A stretch of 5,092 bases of DNA, from assembly GCA_947373775.1 (NCBI GenBank), contig CANBZE010000177.1, positions 1 to 5,092 on the forward strand. Direction: 5' to 3'. Shown one piece after another: positions 1-5,092 of this stretch. Position numbers and translations under genes: made by a program. Each line of letters opens with the position of its first letter. Within the stretch, counting starts at the first letter, position 1. Source of the DNA: Alphaproteobacteria bacterium. Lineage in GTDB: Bacteria > Pseudomonadota > Alphaproteobacteria > Micropepsales > Micropepsaceae. Below the pieces are notes generated by a model. That model saw only the letters and a list, made by a program, of their open reading frames with translations. It was not told where the DNA came from and searched no databases.

Positions 1-152
1 CCCGCGCCTCGACCCTGGACCAGGTGGAAACCATCGAGCGTTCGTCGATCGACTTCTATGCGACGACCCGCAACCTGTACCGCCAGAACCGCAACGCCAA
101 GATCAATGACGGCAGGGCGCCCGGCTCGCAGGACGATCTGCCAAACCTCTGA
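1..152 (+). CDS. mlaA: MlaA/VacJ family outer-membrane lipoprotein, C-terminal fragment (5' end outside window)
   Basis: The reading frame starts at base 3 and is open to a TGA at 150-152, giving the last 49 residues. The tail contains SSIDFYATTRNLYRQNR followed by a short polar end (…DDLPNL). A Ser-x-Asp-Phe/Tyr-Tyr-Ala-x-x-Arg-x-x-Tyr-Arg-Gln-x-Arg helix is what I recall at the C-terminus of proteobacterial MlaA (VacJ) proteins. MlaA is an outer-membrane lipoprotein that, with porins, removes mislocalised phospholipids from the outer leaflet and passes them to MlaC and the MlaFEDB ABC transporter, preserving outer-membrane asymmetry. The lipobox and the membrane-embedded ring helices lie outside the window, so the call rests on the tail alone. 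The gene converges on the efflux permease gene, leaving 30 bases between the two stop codons, so the two are not co-transcribed. The fragment is too short for the usual ORF length cut-off. An unrelated protein with a similar charged C-terminal helix is the main alternative. Confidence 0.78.
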   Translation, partial: RASTLDQVETIERSSIDFYATTRNLYRQNRNAKINDGRAPGSQDDLPNL

Positions 153-173
153 TATCTGAATTCTCGCGCGGCG

Positions 174-196
174 CGCCGGCTGTCACTCCGCCGGCG
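174..196. terminator. Weak GC hairpin between convergent genes, possible terminator
   Basis: CGCCGGC at 174-180 is the exact reverse complement of GCCGGCG at 190-196, giving a 7-bp all-GC stem with a 9-base loop. It lies between the two convergent stop codons and runs into the end of the permease gene, whose stop is at 183-185 in the loop. Neither strand has a T-tract after the stem, so it does not meet the usual form of an intrinsic terminator. It could slow polymerase or protect 3' ends from both sides, or be a chance product of GC-rich sequence. The AscI-type palindrome GGCGCGCC at 170-177 overlaps the left arm and adds to the chance explanation. Confidence 0.22.
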
Positions 197-3100
197 AAGG
201 CTTCGGTGTGGGAATGTGGTCTTCGGGTTTGTCACCCATCATGCCGTGATACCAGCGATTCCAAAATCCTGACGTCCAGTTCCCGAAGCGGTCCATGTAC
301 AGGAACATCACCGGCGTGGTGTAGAGCGTCAGGATCTGGCTGAGGAACAGCCCGCCTACGATGGAGATGCCCAGCGGCTGGCGCAGTTCCGAACCTTCGC
401 CCAGCCCGATCGCCAGCGGCAGCGCGCCCAGGATGGCGCCGGTGGTGGTCATCATGATGGGCCGGAAGCGCAGCAGACACGCCTTGTAGATGGCGTCATA
501 GGAGCTGAGCCCCTCCTTGCGCTCCAGGTCGATGGCGAAGTCGATCATGATGATGGCGTTCTTCTTGACGATGCCGATCAGCAGGATCACCCCGATGGTG
601 GCAATCAGGTCGAACTGGGTCTTGAACATCATCAGCGCCAGCACCGCACCCACGCCCGCCGACGGCAGGGTGGAGATGATGGTGACCGGGTGGATCAGAC
701 TTTCATACAGAATGCCCAGGGTGATGTAGATGGTCAGGATCGCCGCCACCAACAGGAAGGGCATGTTGGAAAAGCTCTTCTGGAAGAGCTGGGCGGTGCC
801 GGCGCTTTCACCATGGACCGTGATCGGCACATTGATGTCGGCCATGGTCTTCTGGATCGCGTTCAGCGCATCGCCGATCGCCACACCCGGCGGCAGGCTG
901 AACGAGAAGGTGGTGGCGACGAACGGGCCCTGGTGATTGACCGACAAAGGCGTGGTGCCCGGTCCGAAGCTGGTGAAGGCCGACAGCGGCACCATGGTTT
1001 CCACTCTTGTGGAGACTGAGGCACCAGTGGAGGAACCGCCGCGCGCGCCGGTGGCCACCGAATTGATCTGCTGGTTGCGCACCGCATCGGCGGCAATCGC
1101 CGCCGCGTCCGTGGAAGCGGCCGATCCCGTCGTCAGCGTGCCCGACGTGCCGCCCGTACCGGTGGCAGGGGAAACCACAAAGGCGCCGCCGGCGCCGGCG
1201 CTGGACTGGGTACCACTGACCGAGCCGCCCGCGGTCGAGATGAAGATGTCGTGCAGGGTTTCGGGGCTCTGCCAGAAGGCGGGCGCCACCTCCATCACCA
1301 CATGATACTGGTTCTTGTCCTTGTAGATGGTCGAGACCTGGCGCTGGCCGAACGCGTCATACAGGGCATTGTCGATCTGGGCGGCGTTAAGCCCCAGTCG
1401 CGCTGCGCTGACGCGGTCGATCTTCAGATCCACCTGCAGGCCCTTGTCCTGCTGGTCGGAATTGACGTCCAGCAGCTGCGGCACGTCCTGCAGCGCGGTG
1501 GTGATCTTGGGCACCCAGGTATTGAGATCCTCCAGGGTGTCCGCCTGGACGGTATATTGGTAATCGCCATTGCCCTGGCGGCCGCCGGCGCGGATGCCGC
1601 CGCCCGATTGCAGGAACAGCCGCGCGCCCGCCACCTTGAGCAGGCTGGGGCTCATGCGCTGGATCACTTCGGGCGTGGAAAGCCCGCGCTCGCGCCGCGA
1701 CTTGAGGGTGACGAACACATTGCCCGAATTGGTCGCCTGGCCGCCGGCAAATCCGCCCACCGTCAGCACAGCCGGATCGGCCTTGATGATGTTGATGAAT
1801 TGCTGGAATTTTTTCTGCATCGACTGGAAGGAGATGCTCTGGTCGCCGCGAATACCGCCAAAGATCATTCCGTTGTCGACATCGGGGAAGAACCCCTTGT
1901 TCACCTTTGCTATCAGGAAGAAGTTCAGTCCTACGGCAATGAGAAGAATGGCCATGATCGTTTTAGGATTTTTCATCGACCAGGTCAGGGTGCGGCGGTA
2001 GAATTCCTGCATCCCGTCCATGACGCGGCGCGACCAGCGCATCAGCCAGTTCTGGTCCTCGGACACCGTGAAATCCAGATAGGCGCACATCATCGGGGTG
2101 ACGGTCAGCGACACGATCATGGACATGATGATGGCGGTGGTGATGGTGACGGCGAATTCGTGGAAGATGCGCCCCACCAGCCCGCCGATCAGCAGCACGG
2201 GAAAGAACACCGCGATCAGCGAGATGCTCATGGACAGGACGGTGAAGCTGACTTCGCCGGTGCCCTTGCGTGCCGCCGTCAGGCGATCTTCGCCGTTTTC
2301 CAGGTGCCGTGTGACGTTCTCCAGGACCACGATGGTGTTGTCGACCACAAAGCCGGTAGAGACGATCAGCGCCATCAGCGAGAAATTGTTCAGGCTGAAG
2401 CCCAGCATGTACATGACCCCGAACGTACCCAGCAACGACAGCGGCACGCAGATGGTGGGCACCAGGGTCGCCTTGAAATTGCGCAGGAACAGGAACACCA
2501 CCAGGATCACCAGCAGGGTCGAGATGATCAGGCTGACCTCGACATCATGCACGGCATTGCGGATGGAGGTGGTCGTGTCGAACAGGATGCCCTGGTCGAC
2601 GCTGACGGGCAGCGCGGATTTTAACTCGGGCAACTGCTTGCGGATGCTGTCCACCACTTCGATGACGTTGGCGCCGGGCTGCTTGGTGATCTGCACCAGG
2701 ATGGCGGGCTGGCCGTTGAAGGTGCCCAGGTTGCGGACATTCTCCACCCCGTCGAGTACTTCGGCGACGTCCGTCAGGCGCACCGCCGAACCGTTGCGAT
2801 AGGCCACGATCAGGGTCTGGTAGTCCTTGGCCAGGCCGGCATTGTCATTGGCATAGACCTGGAAGCTCTGGCCCTTTTGCTGGATGTCGCCCTTGGGGCT
2901 GTTGGCGTTGGCCGAACTGACCGCGGCGCGCACGTCTTCCAGCCCGATGCCGTATTTGAACAAGGCGCGGGGATTGAGCTCGATGCGGATGGCCGGCAGC
3001 GAGGCGCCGGTCAGCGAGACATCGCCCACCCCGGAAATCTGCGACAGCTTTTGCTGGATGATGTTGGAGGCCTGGTCGTAGATCTGTCCGGGCGACAGGC

Positions 3101-3542
3101 TCCAGGAGGTCAGGGCCAGGATGATGACCGGCTGGTCCGCGGGATTGAACTTGCGATAGGTGGGATTGGAGCGCAGCGCCGCCGGCAGGTCGGCGCGCGC
3201 CGCGTTGATCGCGGCCTGCACGTCGCGCGCCGCGCCGTCGATGTCGCGCTTGATGTCGAACTGCATCACGATCTGGGTGCTGTTGATATTGCTGCGCGAA
3301 GTCATTTCGGTGACCCCGGCAATGGCGCCCAGATGCCGCTCCAGCGGCGTGGCCACGCTGGACGACATGGTCTCAGGGCTTGCGCCCGGCATGTTGGCGC
3401 TGATCGCGATGGTGGGAATGTCGATGTTGGGATAGGGCGCGACGGGCAACAGGAAATAGGCCACCAGCCCCGCCAGCCCCAGACCCAATGCCAGCAGGAT
3501 CGTGGCGATCTTCCGATGGATGAATATCTGGGAAAAACTCAT
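183..3542 (-). CDS. mdtC: MdtC-like RND (HAE-1) multidrug efflux permease, with extended periplasmic loop
   Basis: This is an inner-membrane proton/drug antiporter subunit of 1119 residues; E. coli MdtC, from memory, has about 1025. The start ATG at 3542 aligns with the E. coli start ([17 protein letters not shown] against MKFFALFIYRPVATILL) and has GGAG 8 bases upstream. TM1 is near residues 10-32 and the first porter half near 35-330 ([28 protein letters not shown]). TM2-TM6 lie near 333-485, TM7 near 527-546, the second porter half near 555-915 (NSDQQDKGL 694-702; [10 protein letters not shown] 731-740; [10 protein letters not shown] 865-874), and TM8-TM12 near 923-1083. Relay positions equivalent to AcrB K940, R971 and T978 are K994, R1025 and T1032. 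The TM4 pair is D401-N402 where AcrB and E. coli MdtC have Asp-Asp. Residues about 774-848 are an extra Gly/Ser/Ala/Thr-rich segment. The gene overlaps the MdtB-like gene by 4 bases, implying one heteromeric pump. The substrate cannot be read from sequence. No frameshift is seen. Confidence 0.95.
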   Translation of the reverse strand: MSFSQIFIHRKIATILLALGLGLAGLVAYFLLPVAPYPNIDIPTIAISANMPGASPETMSSSVATPLERHLGAIAGVTEMTSRSNINSTQIVMQFDIKRDIDGAARDVQAAINAARADLPAALRSNPTYRKFNPADQPVIILALTSWSLSPGQIYDQASNIIQQKLSQISGVGDVSLTGASLPAIRIELNPRALFKYGIGLEDVRAAVSSANANSPKGDIQQKGQSFQVYANDNAGLAKDYQTLIVAYRNGSAVRLTDVAEVLDGVENVRNLGTFNGQPAILVQITKQPGANVIEVVDSIRKQLPELKSALPVSVDQGILFDTTTSIRNAVHDVEVSLIISTLLVILVVFLFLRNFKATLVPTICVPLSLLGTFGVMYMLGFSLNNFSLMALIVSTGFVVDNTIVVLENVTRHLENGEDRLTAARKGTGEVSFTVLSMSISLIAVFFPVLLIGGLVGRIFHEFAVTITTAIIMSMIVSLTVTPMMCAYLDFTVSEDQNWLMRWSRRVMDGMQEFYRRTLTWSMKNPKTIMAILLIAVGLNFFLIAKVNKGFFPDVDNGMIFGGIRGDQSISFQSMQKKFQQFINIIKADPAVLTVGGFAGGQATNSGNVFVTLKSRRERGLSTPEVIQRMSPSLLKVAGARLFLQSGGGIRAGGRQGNGDYQYTVQADTLEDLNTWVPKITTALQDVPQLLDVNSDQQDKGLQVDLKIDRVSAARLGLNAAQIDNALYDAFGQRQVSTIYKDKNQYHVVMEVAPAFWQSPETLHDIFISTAGGSVSGTQSSAGAGGAFVVSPATGTGGTSGTLTTGSAASTDAAAIAADAVRNQQINSVATGARGGSSTGASVSTRVETMVPLSAFTSFGPGTTPLSVNHQGPFVATTFSFSLPPGVAIGDALNAIQKTMADINVPITVHGESAGTAQLFQKSFSNMPFLLVAAILTIYITLGILYESLIHPVTIISTLPSAGVGAVLALMMFKTQFDLIATIGVILLIGIVKKNAIIMIDFAIDLERKEGLSSYDAIYKACLLRFRPIMMTTTGAILGALPLAIGLGEGSELRQPLGISIVGGLFLSQILTLYTTPVMFLYMDRFGNWTSGFWNRWYHGMMGDKPEDHIPTPKPSPAE
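999..1223 (-). other. Low-complexity Gly/Ser/Ala/Thr-rich insertion within the MdtC-like permease (residues about 774-848)
   Basis: The segment lies between the DIFISTAGG strand and the VPLSAF strand of the second porter half, at the junction of the regions called DC and PC2 in AcrB. The same hairpin in the partner gene ([17 protein letters not shown]) is a turn of a few residues, and in E. coli MdtC, from memory, it is also short. About 52 of the 75 residues are G, S, A or T. It reads as two flexible Gly/Ser/Thr stretches around a possible short helix near 812-830 ([18 protein letters not shown]). It is in frame, with no stops and no flanking direct or inverted repeats that would mark a mobile insertion. 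The ends are uncertain by a few residues. Confidence 0.85.
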
Positions 3543-3554
3543 TCCGCCGGCTCC
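3539..3554 (-). promoter_or_regulatory. Ribosome binding site and ATGA stop/start overlap coupling the two permease genes
   Basis: On the minus strand GGAG at 3554-3551 lies 8 bases before the ATG at 3542-3540, inside the last codons of the upstream gene. The upstream TGA (3541-3539) shares bases with that ATG in an ATGA overlap. A purine-rich GGCGGA also abuts the start. This arrangement fixes the start of the MdtC-like gene and is typical of translational coupling, which would help keep the two pump subunits in step. Confidence 0.8.
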
Positions 3555-5092
3555 GGCTCAGGTCCGGCATGGGCGGCCTTGCGGCGCGCGCGCCATTCGC
3601 GGATATCGCGGCCCGCCTTGTCGAAATAGATGTAGATGACGGGCGTGGTGAACAGGGTCAGCAGCTGGCTGACCAGCAAGCCGCCGACGATGGAAATGCC
3701 CAGCGGATGGCGCAATTCCGAACCCATGCCCGTGCCCAGCATCAGCGGCAAGGCGCCGAACAACGCCGCCACCGTGGTCATCAGGATGGGGCGGAAACGC
3801 AGCAGGGCGGCCTGGTGAATCGCCTCTTCCGGCGACTTGCCTTCATTGCGCTCCGCTTCCAGCGCGAAGTCGATCATCATGATGGCGTTCTTCTTGACGA
3901 TGCCGATGAGCAGGATGATGCCGATGATGGACACGATGTTGAGGTCGTGGCCGCTGATGATCAGGGCCAGCAGCGCCCCCACGCCGGCCGACGGCAGGGT
4001 GGACAGGATGGTCACCGGATGGATGAAGCTCTCATACAGCACGCCCAGCACGATATAGACGGTGACGATGGCGGCCAGGATCAGCAGGATTTCGTTGGAC
4101 AGCGCCGACTGGAACGCCAGGGCTGAACCTTCGAACTGGGTGGTGATGCCGGGCGGCGGGCCGGCGGTCTTTTCGGCGGCCTGGATGCCATCCACCGCCG
4201 AGCCCAGCGAGTAGCCCGGCGCCACGTCGAACGAGAAGGTGGCTGAGGGGAATTGCGACAGATGGTCGATCTGCAACTGGGTGGTGCGCTCCTCCACCTT
4301 GGCGATGGCGGCCAGTGGCACCTGCCCGCCGCCGGCGGTGGGCAGGTAGATATCCTGCAGCGATTGCACCGAATTCTGCAGCAGGGGATCGGCTTCCAGG
4401 ATCACGCGGCGCTGGTTGGACTGGGTGAAGATGGTGGTGATGATGCGCTGGCCGAAACTGTCATACAGCGCGTTGTCGATGGTGGCGGAGGTGACGCCGA
4501 AACGCGCCGCCGTGTCGCGGTCCACGTTCAGGTACGCCGACAGGCCCTTGTCCAGGAATGAGGTGGAGACATTGCGGATCGCCTTCTGCTTGGTCAGCTC
4601 GGCCATCAGCTTGGGGACAAACTGGTTGAGCGAGGCGCTGGTCGCGGCCTGCAGCACGAACTGGTACTGGGCGCGGCTGACCACGGAATCGATGGTCAGG
4701 TCCTGCACCGGCTGCAGATAGAAGGTGATGCCCGGCACGCTGTGCGCGTCCTCTGACAGGCGTTCCATGACCGCGGAAACACCGTCACGCTGGTTCTTGG
4801 GCTTGAGGTTGATCAGGAAGCGGCCGCTGTTGAGCGTGTTGTTGGTGCCGTCCACGCCGATGAAGCTGGAAAGGCTGGCGACAGCAGGATCGGCCAGGAT
4901 CTTGTCGGCCAAGGCGCGCTGGCGGCTGACCATGGCGTCGAACGAGACGGTGGGGCCCGCTTCGGTGATCGCCTGGATGAAGCCGGTGTCCTGCAGGGGG
5001 AAGAAGCCCTTGGGGATGGCGACATACATCAGCACGGTCAGGACCAGCGTGCCCACCGCAACCAGCAAGGTGAGCTTCTGGTGCTTCAGTAC
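3539..5092 (-). CDS. mdtB: MdtB-like RND (HAE-1) multidrug efflux permease, C-terminal half (N-terminal half outside window)
   Basis: The frame is open from the right edge (first codon 5092-5090) to a TGA at 3541-3539, giving 517 residues, about half of a full RND permease of roughly 1040. It begins [20 protein letters not shown], which is the start of TM7, then [14 protein letters not shown], the second porter half, and TM8-TM12. Segments matching E. coli MdtB from memory include [45 protein letters not shown] and TTPVIY. The TM10 relay lysine (second K of GIVKKNAI) is encoded at 3890-3892 and the TM11 arginine (first R of [10 protein letters not shown]) at 3797-3799. TM4 with its Asp pair is not visible. 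The porter hairpin that is expanded in the neighbour is short here. The protein ends in a charged, Pro/Glu-rich tail. It precedes and overlaps the MdtC-like gene, as mdtB precedes mdtC in E. coli. An internal TTG at 5068-5066 is not the true start. Confidence 0.94.
   Translation of the reverse strand, partial: VLKHQKLTLLVAVGTLVLTVLMYVAIPKGFFPLQDTGFIQAITEAGPTVSFDAMVSRQRALADKILADPAVASLSSFIGVDGTNNTLNSGRFLINLKPKNQRDGVSAVMERLSEDAHSVPGITFYLQPVQDLTIDSVVSRAQYQFVLQAATSASLNQFVPKLMAELTKQKAIRNVSTSFLDKGLSAYLNVDRDTAARFGVTSATIDNALYDSFGQRIITTIFTQSNQRRVILEADPLLQNSVQSLQDIYLPTAGGGQVPLAAIAKVEERTTQLQIDHLSQFPSATFSFDVAPGYSLGSAVDGIQAAEKTAGPPPGITTQFEGSALAFQSALSNEILLILAAIVTVYIVLGVLYESFIHPVTILSTLPSAGVGALLALIISGHDLNIVSIIGIILLIGIVKKNAIMMIDFALEAERNEGKSPEEAIHQAALLRFRPILMTTVAALFGALPLMLGTGMGSELRHPLGISIVGGLLVSQLLTLFTTPVIYIYFDKAGRDIREWRARRKAAHAGPEPEPAE

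Noticed and set aside
232..480. A minus-strand open frame overlapping the end of the MdtC-like gene in another phase, which might suggest a frameshift.
   Set aside because: The main frame continues intact through TM11 and TM12 to a normal C-terminus, so there is no frameshift.
999..1223. The low-complexity segment as a mobile element or a sign of pseudogenisation.
   Set aside because: It is in frame, free of stops, has no flanking repeats, and conserved porter sequence resumes cleanly on both sides.
1251..2624. A 457-codon plus-strand open frame antisense to the MdtC-like gene.
   Set aside because: Its translation is His/Gln/Asp/Arg-rich with no recognisable domain, as expected for an antisense frame over a GC-rich membrane-protein gene. 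The minus-strand product is unmistakable RND.
2877..3629. A 250-codon plus-strand open frame across the junction of the two permeases.
   Set aside because: Biased composition, overlaps two well-supported genes, no recognisable motif; a shadow frame.
3569..4126. A 185-codon plus-strand open frame opposite the MdtB-like gene.
   Set aside because: Gln/Asp/Gly/His-rich shadow of TM8-TM12 coding sequence.
5066..5068. TTG as the start codon of the MdtB-like gene.
   Set aside because: The frame stays open to the window edge and the preceding codons encode the beginning of TM7, so the gene continues upstream.
1..5092. CRISPR arrays, tRNA or rRNA genes, insertion sequences, riboswitches.
   Set aside because: None seen; nearly the whole window is accounted for by three coding regions.

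Overview
The window holds three genes, all cell-envelope functions, in high-GC DNA (by eye about 60% GC) with almost no spacer sequence. The style of the proteins (an MlaA tail ending in a Tyr-Arg-Gln-Asn-Arg type helix, an MdtB/MdtC pair, GC-rich codon choice) suggests a Gram-negative proteobacterium, most likely an alphaproteobacterium. That placement is inference from recall, not a search.

Layout: (1) bases 1-152, plus strand, are the last 49 codons of an MlaA/VacJ-type outer-membrane lipoprotein gene. (2) A 30-base convergent gap (153-182) contains one arm of a weak GC-rich hairpin whose other arm lies in the end of the next gene. (3) Bases 183-3542, minus strand, are a complete RND (HAE-1) efflux permease, closely MdtC-like, 1119 residues. 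(4) Bases 3539-5092, minus strand, are the C-terminal half of a second RND permease, closely MdtB-like. It lies upstream in the same transcript and runs off the right edge. The two permease genes overlap by four bases (ATGA), so they are an mdtB-mdtC style operon with coupled translation. An MdtA-like adaptor would be expected further upstream, outside the window.

In E. coli, MdtB and MdtC assemble into one heterotrimeric proton-driven pump in the inner membrane that works with a periplasmic adaptor and an outer-membrane channel. The pair here fits that arrangement. Two features of the MdtC-like subunit stand out. Its TM4 proton-relay pair reads Asp-Asn instead of Asp-Asp. It also carries about 75 extra Gly/Ser/Ala/Thr-rich residues in a periplasmic hairpin that is a short turn both in its partner and, from memory, in E. 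coli MdtC. Together they suggest a functionally specialised subunit. No mobile element, RNA gene, CRISPR array or clearly new system is visible. There is no gene-free stretch over 300 bases.
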